A stretch of 64,000 nt of DNA from Leifsonia sp. Leaf264 (GCF_001422325.1 NZ_LMMR01000001.1:931256-995255), one strand, 5' to 3'; counted from the stretch's first letter, positions 24,248 through 34,333 are shown. Numbers and translations: made by a program. The notes: generated by a model not told the origin, from the sequence alone.

Positions 24248-25159
24248 GTGACCACTCAGACGACCGCCATTCCGAGCGTCAATCCTCGCCGCCTCGCCCG
24301 CACCTCGGTTCCCAGCACCGGCAGGGGGGCACCGAAGCGCTTCTTCGCCCGCCTCCCCCTGCGGATCATCATCGCGATCCTGCTCATCGTCGAGATCTAC
24401 CCCATGGTCTGGATGTTCCTCGGATCGTTCAAGACGCAGAGCGAGTTCCTCAACGACCCGTTCTGGACCCTGCCGAGCACCTGGTCGCTCGACAACTACG
24501 TCTCGGTGTTCGAGAGCGGGTTCGGGCAGTACATCCTCAACAGCGTCATCGTGGTGTTCCCGTCGCTCGCCGTCGTGCTCGTGTTCGGCGTCGCTGCCGG
24601 ATTCGCGCTCGAGATCATGGTGTGGAAGGGGCGCGGAACAGTCCTGCTGCTCTTCCTCGCCGGCATCATGGTGCCGACGCAGATGATCCTTCTGCCGCTC
24701 TTCACCATCTACTTCCGCACCGGGCTCACCGGCAGCTACTGGCCGATGATCCTCACGTACATCGCCACGGGTCTGCCCCTCACCGTGTTCATGATGGCGA
24801 CCTTCTTCCGATCGGTCCCGCGCGAGATCTTCGAGGCATCGACGCTGGACGGCGCGAGCATCCTGCGCTCCTTCTGGGCCGTCGGACTCCCTCTGGTCAA
24901 GAACGCTGTCTTCACCGTCGGGCTCGTGCAGTTCTTCTTCATGTGGAACGACCTGCTCATCGCCCTGACCTTCACCAACTCGAACGCGCTGCGCACGATC
25001 CAGGTCGGCCTGCTCAACTTCACGGGGCAGTACGGGGCTGTGCAGTACGGCCCGACCTTCGCGGCCATCGCCGTGAACGTGTTCGGAACACTCGCCATCT
25101 ACCTGTTCCTCAACCAGCAGGTCATGAAGGGCCTCACGGCCGGATCGGTCAAGGGCTAG
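24248..25159 (+). CDS. CUT1 ABC transporter permease (MalG-like)
   Basis: The 303-residue protein begins at a GTG four bases after the first permease stop. A hydrophilic N-terminus of about 40 residues precedes IIIAILLIVEIYPMVWMFLGSFKT, and the EAA loop REIFEASTLDGASILRSFWAVGLPL is near residue 196. The C-terminal LNQQVMKGLTAGSVKG is a standard MalG-type end. It completes the permease heterodimer of the rhamnoside-type uptake system. Confidence 0.9.
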   Translation: MTTQTTAIPSVNPRRLARTSVPSTGRGAPKRFFARLPLRIIIAILLIVEIYPMVWMFLGSFKTQSEFLNDPFWTLPSTWSLDNYVSVFESGFGQYILNSVIVVFPSLAVVLVFGVAAGFALEIMVWKGRGTVLLLFLAGIMVPTQMILLPLFTIYFRTGLTGSYWPMILTYIATGLPLTVFMMATFFRSVPREIFEASTLDGASILRSFWAVGLPLVKNAVFTVGLVQFFFMWNDLLIALTFTNSNALRTIQVGLLNFTGQYGAVQYGPTFAAIAVNVFGTLAIYLFLNQQVMKGLTAGSVKG

Positions 25160-25162
25160 GAA

Positions 25163-27829
25163 ATGACGACAACGACTCCAGCGACGACAGTCGCGACTGA
25201 CACCATCACCGATCTCTGGCTCGAGAACCGTCGTGGCGCGTCGACCCTCGGCATCGGCGAGCGCAGCCCGCGGCTGTCCTGGCTGTCCGACGGCACCGCC
25301 CCGGTCTCCGCTGTCGAGTTCGAACTCACGGATGCGAGCGGAACGGCGCACCGCCACACCGAGGCCGGCGGCCGACGCCGACTCCTCGCTTGGCCGTTCC
25401 CGCCGCTCCAGTCCCGTGCAGCGGTCGTGCTTCGTGCGCGACTCGTCCACGACGACGACCGAATCGGCGACTGGAGCGCACCGCTGCCGATCGAGGTGGG
25501 GCTGCTCGAGCGTTCGGACTGGACGAACGACTTCGTCTCGCCGTCCGTCACTGCACCTCAGGGAGAGTTGCGGCCGGGCTACCTGCTGCGGGCCGACTGG
25601 AACATCGAGGACCTCGGCATCGACCCGTCCACCATCAGCCGCGCTCGCGTCTATTCGACGGCGCACGGAGTCTACGAACTCGAGCTCAACGGGCTGCCCG
25701 TGTCGGAGGACATCCTCGCCCCGGGCTGGACGAGCTACACCCACCGCGTGAGGTACCAGACCTACGACGTGAGTGCCGGCATCCGTCCCGGTCGCAACAC
25801 GATCGGCGCGTGGCTCGCGGATGGCTGGTACCGCGGCCGCATCGGCTTCGAGGGCGGACTCTGGGACGTCTACGGAGCGGATGCCGCTCTCCTGCTGCAG
25901 CTCGAGCTGACCCTGAAGGACGGCTCGGTCGTGTCAGTGCCCCTCGAGGACTCCTGGCAGTGGAAGCCATCGCCCATCACCCGCGTCGGCCTGTACGAGG
26001 GCGAGACCTACGACGCGACACTGCTCCCAGCCGGCTGGAGCGAACCGGACTTCCACGCCACCGGATGGCAGTCGCCGAAGCGACTCGCCCTCACCGGATT
26101 CCCGGCCGAACTCGAGGCGCCGACCGGCCCGCCGGTGCGGGTCACCGAGGTACTGCGACCCGTGAGCGTCGAGCCGTTGCCCGGATCGCGCATCCGGCTC
26201 GACTTCGGGCAGAACATCTCCGGCAAGCTGAGACTGCGCGTGCGCGGGAACGCCGGGCACACGATCACCCTGCATCACGCGGAGGTGCTCGAGAACGGCA
26301 CCCTCGGAGTACGCCCGCTCCGCTCAGCCGAATCCATCGACCGCTACACGTGCCGCGGCCATGGCGTCGAGGAATGGAGCCCCCGGTTCACCATCCACGG
26401 ATTCCGCTACGCCGAGGTCGAGAACTGGCCCGGCGACGTGGCCGCCCTCGACGTCGAAGCACTCGTGGTGCACACCGACCTGGAGCGCACGGGCTGGTTC
26501 GAGAGCTCTCATCCTGGACTCAACCGCCTGCATGAGAACGTCGTCTGGAGCATGCGCGACAACTTCGTCGACCTCCCCACCGACTGCCCGCAACGCGACG
26601 AGCGCCTCGGTTGGACCGGCGACATCCAGGTGTTCACCCCGACGGCGCTCTCGCTGTTCGGTGCGCACGGCACGCTCACGGGCTGGCTGCGCGATGTGGC
26701 GCACGAGCAGCGGGACCAGGGACACGTGCCCAACTTCGTACCGTGGATCGAGTGCGGGTTCCCGAACTTCCCGACGGCGGCTTGGGGCGACGCGGCCGTG
26801 ATCGTGCCGTGGGAGCTGTACCGGCACGACGGCGACGCACGTGTCCTCGCCGACCAGTACGACAGCATGCGCGCCTGGGTCGACCTCGTCGACGACCTGA
26901 CCGGGCACACCGGCTTGTGGAACACGACCTTCCAGCTCGGCGACTGGCTCGATCCCGCCGCTCCATCCGACAGCCCCGGGCAATCTCACACGGACAAGCA
27001 CCTCGTGGCGACCGCCTACCACGTACGCACTGCACGCATCCTCGCGCAGACCGCTCGTTTGCTGGGCAAGTCGACGGATGCCGACCACTACGACACCGTC
27101 GCCGCTCGGGCCGTCTCGGCATTCCAAGCCGAGTTCATCGCCCCCTCCGGCCGCGTCGTGAGCGACACCGTCACGTCCATCGCGTTGGCCATAGTCTTCG
27201 ACCTGTTCGCGAACGAGAGCCAGGTGCGGCACGCCGGCCGGCGGTTGCTCGAACTCGTCGCGGCGGGCGACTTCCACATCAGCACCGGGTTCGTCGGAAC
27301 ACCGATCATCTGCGATGCCCTCGTACGTGTCGGAGGCCTGGATGCCGCCTACCATCTGCTGCTGCAGGACGAGCTGCCGTCCTGGCTCTACCCGGTGTCG
27401 ATGGGAGCCACGACGATCTGGGAGCGCTGGGACAGCATGCTTCCCGACGGCACGGTCAACCCCGGCGACATGACCTCGTTCAACCACTATGCGCTCGGTG
27501 CCGTCGCCGACTTCATGCATCGCGTCGTCGCCGGACTCGACTCGCGGGAACCCGGATTCGAGCGTCTCTGGATCGAGCCCCAGCCTGGCGGCGGGCTGAC
27601 TCATGCCTCCACAGCCCATCGCGGGCCCCTCGGCCTCAGCTCGTCGTCCTGGCGCAGGGAGGGCACGAACTTCGAGCTCGATGTCGTCGTCCCAGCCGGC
27701 GCCACGGCCACTGTCGTGCTGCCGGGAGGCGGCGGGGTGCACGAGGTCGCGGCCGGCCGACACACCTTCCACTGCACCTTCCGGGATCCGTCGGATGATG
27801 CTCGCAAGCCCGACTTCCGGCGGTGGTGA
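25163..27829 (+). CDS. GH78 alpha-L-rhamnosidase
   Basis: The 888-residue protein has bacterial GH78 architecture: an N-terminal beta-sandwich (from about residue 30, GERSPRLSW), a carbohydrate-binding-like domain (DWNIE...SRARVYSTAHGVYELELNG), then an (alpha/alpha)6 barrel. The catalytic block DCPQRDERLGWTGD at residues 474-487 holds the conserved Asp/Glu residues, and E754 in IWERWDS is the second carboxylate. No signal peptide is seen, so it probably acts inside the cell on imported rhamnosides. It begins 3 bp after the permease stop and is therefore in the LacI-controlled operon. Confidence 0.92.
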   Translation: MTTTTPATTVATDTITDLWLENRRGASTLGIGERSPRLSWLSDGTAPVSAVEFELTDASGTAHRHTEAGGRRRLLAWPFPPLQSRAAVVLRARLVHDDDRIGDWSAPLPIEVGLLERSDWTNDFVSPSVTAPQGELRPGYLLRADWNIEDLGIDPSTISRARVYSTAHGVYELELNGLPVSEDILAPGWTSYTHRVRYQTYDVSAGIRPGRNTIGAWLADGWYRGRIGFEGGLWDVYGADAALLLQLELTLKDGSVVSVPLEDSWQWKPSPITRVGLYEGETYDATLLPAGWSEPDFHATGWQSPKRLALTGFPAELEAPTGPPVRVTEVLRPVSVEPLPGSRIRLDFGQNISGKLRLRVRGNAGHTITLHHAEVLENGTLGVRPLRSAESIDRYTCRGHGVEEWSPRFTIHGFRYAEVENWPGDVAALDVEALVVHTDLERTGWFESSHPGLNRLHENVVWSMRDNFVDLPTDCPQRDERLGWTGDIQVFTPTALSLFGAHGTLTGWLRDVAHEQRDQGHVPNFVPWIECGFPNFPTAAWGDAAVIVPWELYRHDGDARVLADQYDSMRAWVDLVDDLTGHTGLWNTTFQLGDWLDPAAPSDSPGQSHTDKHLVATAYHVRTARILAQTARLLGKSTDADHYDTVAARAVSAFQAEFIAPSGRVVSDTVTSIALAIVFDLFANESQVRHAGRRLLELVAAGDFHISTGFVGTPIICDALVRVGGLDAAYHLLLQDELPSWLYPVSMGATTIWERWDSMLPDGTVNPGDMTSFNHYALGAVADFMHRVVAGLDSREPGFERLWIEPQPGGGLTHASTAHRGPLGLSSSSWRREGTNFELDVVVPAGATATVVLPGGGGVHEVAAGRHTFHCTFRDPSDDARKPDFRRW

Positions 27830-28713
27830 CAACGTTCATGGAGCCCATCGCCCGTCCGGTGGCCGGGCGGGCGGTGTGGCCCGTCGGCCTCGGGGGCGCG
27901 TGGTGGTCGATCGGCGACGCGGTCGATGAGGCTCGCAGCATCCGCACGATCCATGCTGCCCTCGACCTGGGCGCGAACCTCATCGATACGGCGGCGGCCT
28001 ACACGACGGCGGATGCCGCCCGCCACAACGAGACCCTCATCGCCCGCGCCCTGCGTCAGCATCCCGGTGCCGACCCGATGATCGTGACGAAGGGCGGCCA
28101 TGTGCGCGTCAGCGCGGACGAGTGGATCGTGGACGGCACCCCCGAGGCCCTCGCCGCCGATTGCGACGCGAGTCTCAGCGCCCTGGGCGTCGATGCCATC
28201 GACCTCTACCTTCTCCACAAGGTGGATCCGGCAGTCCCCCTGGAGGAGAGCGTCGGAGCCCTCGATGAGTTGCGGCGCTCCGGCAAGGTGCGCGCGATCG
28301 GACTCTCGAACGTCTCCGGCGCCGACCTCGATCGGGCACTCGCCGTTGCTGGGATCGACGCCGTGGAGAACGAGTTCTCCGCCCTGAATGCGACTCACAC
28401 CGGCGTCGCTCGGCGGTGCGAGGAACTGGGCATCGCCTTTCTCGCCTATTCCCCACTCGGGGGTGCCTCGCGGGTCCACCCGTTGCGCGAGGCCTATCCG
28501 CGGACCGCTGCCATCGCGGCCGGCTCCGGGCATTCACTCCAGCGCGTGCTCCTCGCCTGGGTGCTGAAGCAGTCATCGTCGATCATCGCGATCGCCGGTG
28601 CGAACCGCCCCGAGACCGCCGTGGACTCGCTCGCCGCACCACGAGTGCACCTCACCGACGAAGCCTGGAGCCGCATCGAGGACGAACTCGCTCGGCCCCG
28701 CGCCATACGCTGA
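27826..28713 (+). CDS. Aldo/keto reductase
   Basis: About 295 residues with the AKR barrel: Asp and Tyr of the tetrad in NLIDTAAAYT, Lys in MIVTKGG and His in DLYLLHKVDP; SNVSGADLDRA and the C-terminal IIAIAGANRPETAVDS cofactor region follow. It would reduce a sugar or aldehyde carbonyl with NADPH. The GTG at 27826 overlaps the GH78 stop as GTGA; an ATG at 27838 is the alternative. Position in the rhamnosidase operon suggests it acts on a released sugar or oxidised sugar. Confidence 0.86.
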   Translation: MTTFMEPIARPVAGRAVWPVGLGGAWWSIGDAVDEARSIRTIHAALDLGANLIDTAAAYTTADAARHNETLIARALRQHPGADPMIVTKGGHVRVSADEWIVDGTPEALAADCDASLSALGVDAIDLYLLHKVDPAVPLEESVGALDELRRSGKVRAIGLSNVSGADLDRALAVAGIDAVENEFSALNATHTGVARRCEELGIAFLAYSPLGGASRVHPLREAYPRTAAIAAGSGHSLQRVLLAWVLKQSSSIIAIAGANRPETAVDSLAAPRVHLTDEAWSRIEDELARPRAIR

Positions 28714-28742
28714 CGACCATCCCCACCATGAAACGGAACATC

Positions 28743-29783
28743 ATGCAGAACTCCATCCGCCCCGGTCAGCCCTGGCTCGACACGAAGGGAGAGCGCATCC
28801 AAGCCCACGGCGGATCCGTCCTCCACGTCGACGGCGTCTTCTACTGGTACGGCGAGAACAAGGAGCACACCCGGCCTGGTGGCGACATCTGGCACTGGGG
28901 CATGCGCTGCTACTCGTCGACGGACCTCTACAACTGGGAGGATCGCGGGCTCATCATCCCGCCCGTCGAAGGCGACTCCACGCATCCACTGCACCCGTCG
29001 CAGCTCGCCGATCGACCCCACATCATCCACAACGCGCGGACAGGCAAGTACGTGTGCTGGGTCAAGGTCATGCAGCGCGACGGCGGCCAGCTCTCGAGCG
29101 TCTTCACCGCCGACGACATCCTCGGTCCGTACGAACTCGTGCGCAGCGGCATCCGCCCTCTCGGCATGAACGCCGGCGACTTCGACCTCGTCGTCGATCC
29201 CTCGGACGGGAAGGGCTACTACTACTTCGAGCGCGTGCACAGCGAGCTCATCTGCGCCGACCTCACCGACGACTACACGGATGTCACGGGGTACTACTCG
29301 ACCCACTTTCCACGGCCGCAGCCGCCGTTCGTGCGCGAGGCCCCCGCGTACTTCCTGCGCAACCGCAGGCACCACCTCATCACCTCGGGTACGACCGGCT
29401 ACTTCCCCAACCAGTCCGAGGTCGCGGTCGCTGACACATACCACGGGCCCTGGACGATCGTCGGCGACCCGCATCCCGATGACGAGACCCGCACGTCGTT
29501 CCGCTCGCAGATCTCGTCGATCTTCCGGCATCCGCTGAAGAAGGACCTCTACATCGCTGTGGCCGACCGGTGGGTCGTGGATCCTCCGGCCGACCTGCCC
29601 GACATCCCGGAGCTTTTCGAGAAGGTGTTCAGCCCCGGCTTCGACCCGACCGAGTGGGGTGCCGTGCCGCTGCCGGACCCCGACACCTCGATCGCCGACT
29701 ACATCTGGCTGCCGCTGCGTTTCGACGGCGACAGGGTGCTCATCGACTGGCATGACGAGTGGCGCGTGGAGGACTTCGACTGA
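28743..29783 (+). CDS. GH43-like glycoside hydrolase
   Basis: The roughly 346-residue protein resembles the five-bladed propeller enzymes of the GH43 subfamilies that act on galactans/arabinogalactans: PWLDTKGERIQAHGGSVLHVDGVFYWYGENK at the N-terminus, RPHIIHNARTGKYVCWVK, and GKGYYYFERVHSEL. The catalytic acids cannot be assigned confidently by eye. No signal peptide is seen. The ATG at 28743 has GGA five bases upstream; an in-frame ATG at 28728 lacks one. It ends the LacI-regulated run and, with GH78, points to a rhamnose/galactose-containing plant glycan such as arabinogalactan or rhamnogalacturonan side chains. Confidence 0.8.
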   Translation: MQNSIRPGQPWLDTKGERIQAHGGSVLHVDGVFYWYGENKEHTRPGGDIWHWGMRCYSSTDLYNWEDRGLIIPPVEGDSTHPLHPSQLADRPHIIHNARTGKYVCWVKVMQRDGGQLSSVFTADDILGPYELVRSGIRPLGMNAGDFDLVVDPSDGKGYYYFERVHSELICADLTDDYTDVTGYYSTHFPRPQPPFVREAPAYFLRNRRHHLITSGTTGYFPNQSEVAVADTYHGPWTIVGDPHPDDETRTSFRSQISSIFRHPLKKDLYIAVADRWVVDPPADLPDIPELFEKVFSPGFDPTEWGAVPLPDPDTSIADYIWLPLRFDGDRVLIDWHDEWRVEDFD

Positions 29784-29797
29784 CGACAGCGGCGCCG

Positions 29798-29966
29798 TCT
29801 ATGCACGGATGCGGTCGAGCCAGTCGGCCACGAGTGCACTGGCGACGGCAGCCCGGTCGAGATGCACGTTGTGCCCGGCCGCGTCCAGCGCCACGAATGT
29901 GGCGCGGGGATAGTGCTCGATCCGCGCCCAGGCGTCATGGTAGCCGTGCAGCAGGACGAGCGGGCC
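29798..29966 (-). pseudogene. C-terminal remnant of an alpha/beta hydrolase
   Basis: Directly after the MFS stop codon the same frame continues for 55 codons as an alpha/beta-hydrolase tail: a hydrophobic strand, DAWARIEHYPRATFVALDAA, then GHNVHLDRAA (catalytic-His region) and a closing helix ending in WLDRIRA. Nothing upstream encodes the nucleophile half, and there is no start codon. It looks like the scar of a deletion that joined the MFS gene to the end of a hydrolase gene. Confidence 0.7.
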
Positions 29967-31208
29967 TCAGTTGACCGCGTGTCGCGAGCGGCTCATGACG
30001 GCGATTCCGAAGGTGGCCAGGACCGCGTACGCAGCGGGAAGGAGGAAGACGAGCGGGAGTCCGAGCCATCCGACGCCGAGCCCGCCCGTCAGGCCGCCCA
30101 GTGCGCTGGCGACAGCCGGGGCGCTCATGAAGACGGCCGACGCCGTCGCGATCGCGCCGGACAGCAGCCGTTGCGCGACGACGATTCCGAGTCCGGCGAA
30201 GACTCCCCACACGGCACCCATGCAGATCTGTCCGGCGAACATACCGGCCGCGCTGCTGGTGAGGGCGAAGCACAGATTCGCCGCGACGCCGAAGGCAGCG
30301 CCGATGATCATCAGATGCATGATCCCCATGCGACGGGCCACGATCACGGCGACCGGCATGAGGATCAGCTCGACCAGCGGTTGGATGCCGATGACGGCGC
30401 CACTGACGACGGCAGGCAGGTGCAGGTCGTCGTTCATGTAGATCGGCAGGTACCCGTACTTGATCGGCTCGCCGGCGTAGACCAGCACATAGAGCCCGGT
30501 GAAGGTCAGCAGCGGCAGCATCATCCGGACGCCGGGACGTCGCACCACGCTGCCGACCCCTCCTGCGGCCACGCCAGCATCGGGAACGGATGCCGTCCTC
30601 TCGCCGGAGCCCAGGAACCCGAGGGGAAGGATCTGGGCGAGGGTGAAGACCGCCGTGGCGACGAGCATGGTCCGGGGACCGAACGCTGCGGCGAGGAACG
30701 ACCCGACCACGGGGCCGACGATCCATCCGGCGGTCAGCGCCATGCGCACGATGGACGTCACTCCGTCGGCCACGGGACTGGCGTGGGCCTCGAGGTCATC
30801 GTGGATGGCAGCGAAGAGCTGGGACGTGGCTGCGCCCGCGAACGCGAGCACGACCGCGCTGATCACGAACGGCATCCAGATCTCCGACGAGAATGCGATC
30901 GTCAGCCATCCGAGGAATCCCGCGAGGGCGCACAGCCTGAAGAGGCCGAGGCGCTTGCCCGTGCGATCGGACCGCGCTCCGACGAGGTAGCCCACGACGG
31001 GTGCGGTGAGATTGGTGAGATAGAACAGGCCGGCGGTCGTCAGCGAGGCATGGAGTTCGTTGACCAGGAAGGACGCGATCTGCGGCGCAGCGCCAGAGAA
31101 GCCGAGGCCGGACAGGAACATCGCGACGGTCGCGCCGCGATAGAGCGGCGACGCGATGGTCTCGCGGATCGCCGACGGCTCGGCCGGAGCCTCTGCAAGC
31201 TGTGACAC
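29967..31208 (-). CDS. MFS transporter (sugar-efflux-like)
   Basis: The 413-residue protein has about twelve hydrophobic segments and the MFS loop 2-3 motif as GARSDRTGKRLG near residue 77. The organisation resembles SetA/SetB-type sugar efflux or related 12-TM transporters. The GTG start at 31208 has AAGGAGG upstream. It is encoded convergently to the GH43 gene. The C-terminus (RSRHAVN) ends normally, although the fused hydrolase remnant beyond the stop suggests a rearrangement close to its end. Substrate unknown. Confidence 0.84.
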   Translation of the reverse strand: MSQLAEAPAEPSAIRETIASPLYRGATVAMFLSGLGFSGAAPQIASFLVNELHASLTTAGLFYLTNLTAPVVGYLVGARSDRTGKRLGLFRLCALAGFLGWLTIAFSSEIWMPFVISAVVLAFAGAATSQLFAAIHDDLEAHASPVADGVTSIVRMALTAGWIVGPVVGSFLAAAFGPRTMLVATAVFTLAQILPLGFLGSGERTASVPDAGVAAGGVGSVVRRPGVRMMLPLLTFTGLYVLVYAGEPIKYGYLPIYMNDDLHLPAVVSGAVIGIQPLVELILMPVAVIVARRMGIMHLMIIGAAFGVAANLCFALTSSAAGMFAGQICMGAVWGVFAGLGIVVAQRLLSGAIATASAVFMSAPAVASALGGLTGGLGVGWLGLPLVFLLPAAYAVLATFGIAVMSRSRHAVN

Positions 31209-31295
31209 TGACGCCTCCTTGAGTCGTCAAAACCATACACCGTTCGGCTTTGGTTCACAGAGGCAGACTCGCGCACCGCGGCCTGCGGCGTGCCG

Positions 31296-32162
31296 TCAGG
31301 CGCGCTCGATGGGGAGCCACAGCTCGCAGGTGGCCGAGCTGAAGTCGGCGGCGCGGTCGAGCACGGCCACGATCGACGGGCCGGGGCGCAGACGCCACGG
31401 GTTCGACGGGAACCAGTCCGTCGCCGTCGCCGCCCACGTCGACTGCAGGGCCGTCGGGTAGTCTCCTTCGACGCGGAACACCACCCAGGCCCCGGCCGGC
31501 ACGTCGATCACGTCGAGGTCAGCGGGCACCGGTTCCTCCTCGGCGCTGGCGACGCCGTGGAGGTAGGTCAATTCGCTGCCCTCCGTGTAGTCCGGATCGA
31601 CGTCGGCGCTCACCTGGAGCAGGCCTGCCGGTTCCGTGCTGCTCAGTTCCTTGAGCCGGGCGTGTTCGGTGGCTGGCAGCCCGGCGATGTGAGCCTGGAT
31701 ATGCGGATTGGCGCCGAGGTGGACGAGCGGCACCCGGGCCGAATGGCCGACGAGCCTGAAGGCCGGTCGATCGATGATGCGAGCGTTCATGGTGATGTTC
31801 CCTTCCACGGTCAGGCGGAACCTGAGTTGCGATTGCGTGCGAAGGGGGCCGCCGTCTCGGCGCACGTCGCCGGGTGCGACGCCGTGCACCGAGCGGAACG
31901 CTCGGCCGAACGCCTCGGTGGAGCCGTAGCCGAACCGCACCGCGATGCTCAGCAGGTCGTCGTCGCCGGTGACATCCGCCGCCGCTGCAGTCATCCGTCG
32001 GCGCCGGATGTACTCGGACAGCGGCATCCCGGCCAGCGACGAGAACATCCGACGGAGGTGGTACTCCGTCGTGCCGAGCTCGAGTGCCAACGCTGTCACG
32101 TCGATGTCGTCGGTCAGTCGATTCTCGACGAACTCGACGAGACGATTCAGTTCTGCGATCAC
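31296..32162 (-). CDS. AraC-family regulator with GyrI-like effector domain
   Basis: The 288-residue protein has two AraC helix-turn-helix motifs at the N-terminus (ALALELGTTEYHLRRMFSSL; IAVRFGYGSTEAFGRAFRSVHG, residues 25-100) and a C-terminal GyrI-like/SOUL-type ligand domain from about residue 125 (MNARIIDRPAFRLVGHSARVPL... to PWRLRPGPSIVAVLDRAADFSSATCELWLPI). This MarA/SoxS-type head plus GyrI-like sensor usually binds hydrophobic small molecules. GTG start at 32162 with AAGGGGG upstream. It lies 87 bp upstream of the MFS gene on the same strand and may regulate it. Confidence 0.88.
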   Translation of the reverse strand: MIAELNRLVEFVENRLTDDIDVTALALELGTTEYHLRRMFSSLAGMPLSEYIRRRRMTAAAADVTGDDDLLSIAVRFGYGSTEAFGRAFRSVHGVAPGDVRRDGGPLRTQSQLRFRLTVEGNITMNARIIDRPAFRLVGHSARVPLVHLGANPHIQAHIAGLPATEHARLKELSSTEPAGLLQVSADVDPDYTEGSELTYLHGVASAEEEPVPADLDVIDVPAGAWVVFRVEGDYPTALQSTWAATATDWFPSNPWRLRPGPSIVAVLDRAADFSSATCELWLPIERA

Positions 32163-32285
32163 GGTGCCCCCTTCGCCATCCAGCCTCGTCGGGAGCCTCG
32201 ATCGGCACCCTACTATCGCGGTCCGATCGGGTCGACTCTCACGTCGAGGATCCGACCGCCGGTGGCTACGCGTGGAGGGGCCGGG

Positions 32286-32522
32286 TCAGGCCTCGTCGCG
32301 ACTCCGGCGCGCGACCCGACGGCCGATCCAGCCCTGCCATGCGACGAGGATCCGCGGCGGGGCCTGGTGGTGCCGATTCGAGTTCTGCAAGCGCGGACCC
32401 CTGCTGGGTCGGCGGGCTCCGGTGTGCGTGCGGTGGTCGTGCTGGGCGGGAGCATCGCTGTGGGCGGGCACCCCCGGTACGAGATGGGTGGCGTCGTGCG
32501 CTGCGGTGACGAGCTTGTTCAT
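32286..32522 (-). CDS. Small unknown ORF divergent from a TetR gene
   Basis: A 78-codon frame starts with ATG preceded by AAGGA and encodes a basic, proline- and histidine-rich peptide (MNKLVTAAHDATHLVPGVPA at the start, WQGWIGRRVARR near the end). No family is recognised. Support is circumstantial: it is the first frame downstream of the twin TetR operators on that side, in the place where a TetR target would normally lie. It occupies the middle of the 505-bp stretch between the AraC and TetR starts; the rest of that stretch shows only the operators. It may be a decayed target gene or not expressed at all. Confidence 0.35.
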   Translation of the reverse strand: MNKLVTAAHDATHLVPGVPAHSDAPAQHDHRTHTGARRPSRGPRLQNSNRHHQAPPRILVAWQGWIGRRVARRSRDEA

Positions 32523-32602
32523 GGGAGGTCCTTCAGGTGTCAGTCGTGCGGTACGCCGCCAGAGCGGTCGACGACTGCTGCCTTCACTTTCGCGACCCTT
32601 CT

Positions 32603-32647
32603 CTCTTACAGCGTTAGAGCGATAGGCTATTTCTAACACTGTAAGAG
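32603..32647. promoter_or_regulatory. Twin TetR operators (17-bp imperfect palindromes)
   Basis: CTCTTACAGCGTTAGAG (32603-32619) and TTCTAACACTGTAAGAG (32631-32647) are inverted copies of one site, matching at 15 of 16 overlapping positions, with centres 28 bp apart. Each is itself nearly palindromic (CTCTWACA arms). They end 20 bp before the TetR GTG, so autoregulation and control of the divergent side are expected. Confidence 0.8.
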
Positions 32648-32667
32648 TGATCGTGCAAGGAGGGGCA

Positions 32668-33279
32668 GTGGCACTGGACCGACAGCAGGTCATCGACGAG
32701 GCCCTGCACCTGCTCGACGACGAGGGCCTGGACTCGCTGAGCCTCCGCACTCTCGCCGCACGCCTCGGCGTGCAGGCTCCCACCCTCTACTGGCACATCG
32801 GAAGCAAGGCCGAACTCCTCGACGCACTCGCCGACGCCATCATGGACGACGCCATCGGGAGGGTTCCGGCATCCCTCGCCCATGACGACTGGGCGGACTG
32901 GCTCCTGGCCGCCCTCGTCGCCCTACGCGCCGCGATGCTCCGTCGTCGTGACGGGGCTCGGATCGTCTCCGGCGCCAGGACGGCGCTGCGACGCGCCGAC
33001 TTCTCCGAGACCGCCATGTCGACGCTCGTCGGCCATGGGATCGAGCTGCAGCGCGCCCGGCTCCTGGTGCTCGCTGGAGAGCGCTTCACCGTCGGCTACG
33101 TCCTCGAGGAGCAGGCCCCCGTCGACTCCGGCCAGCAGGCCCCCGACGTCGCAGAGTTGCAACGTCGCTTCCCGGTCATGTTCCAGGCCATCGGCGAGTA
33201 CTTCGCGGCCGATCGCAGCTCCGACGATCTCTACCGCGACGCAGCCCGACTCGTCTTGGGCTTCCCGCCGCACGCGTGA
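32668..33279 (+). CDS. TetR-family regulator (TetR_C type, tetracycline-repressor-like)
   Basis: The 203-residue protein has an N-terminal TetR helix-turn-helix (QVIDEALHLLDDEGLDSLSLRTLAARLGVQAPTLYWHIGSKAELLDALADAIMDD, residues 6-60) close to TetR itself, and a C-terminal domain with HGIELQRARLLVLAGERFTVGYVLEEQA. GTG at 32668 is preceded by AAGGAGGGG. Two operators overlap its promoter. The usual partner, a divergent efflux pump or flavin monooxygenase, is absent; only a small ORF lies there. Confidence 0.88.
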   Translation: MALDRQQVIDEALHLLDDEGLDSLSLRTLAARLGVQAPTLYWHIGSKAELLDALADAIMDDAIGRVPASLAHDDWADWLLAALVALRAAMLRRRDGARIVSGARTALRRADFSETAMSTLVGHGIELQRARLLVLAGERFTVGYVLEEQAPVDSGQQAPDVAELQRRFPVMFQAIGEYFAADRSSDDLYRDAARLVLGFPPHA

Positions 33280-33312
33280 CCCGAGTCGAACTGGTGAGCT
33301 CCAGTCGCTGGC

Positions 33313-34212
<900 letters not shown>

Positions 34213-34333
34213 TCGGTCCTCCGTCGTCACGTTTCACGCTACGTGCGGCCACTCGCGCACGCAGGGGGCTTGACGGATGCCGATCGGTCGAGTCACGACC
34301 CGCCGCGACGGTGCCGGCTGCTCGTCGGCCGAC

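Noticed and set aside
33290-33305. ACTGG-TGAGCT-CCAGT hairpin between TetR and SDR genes
   Set aside because: Only a 5-bp stem; too weak to call a terminator despite the convergent location.
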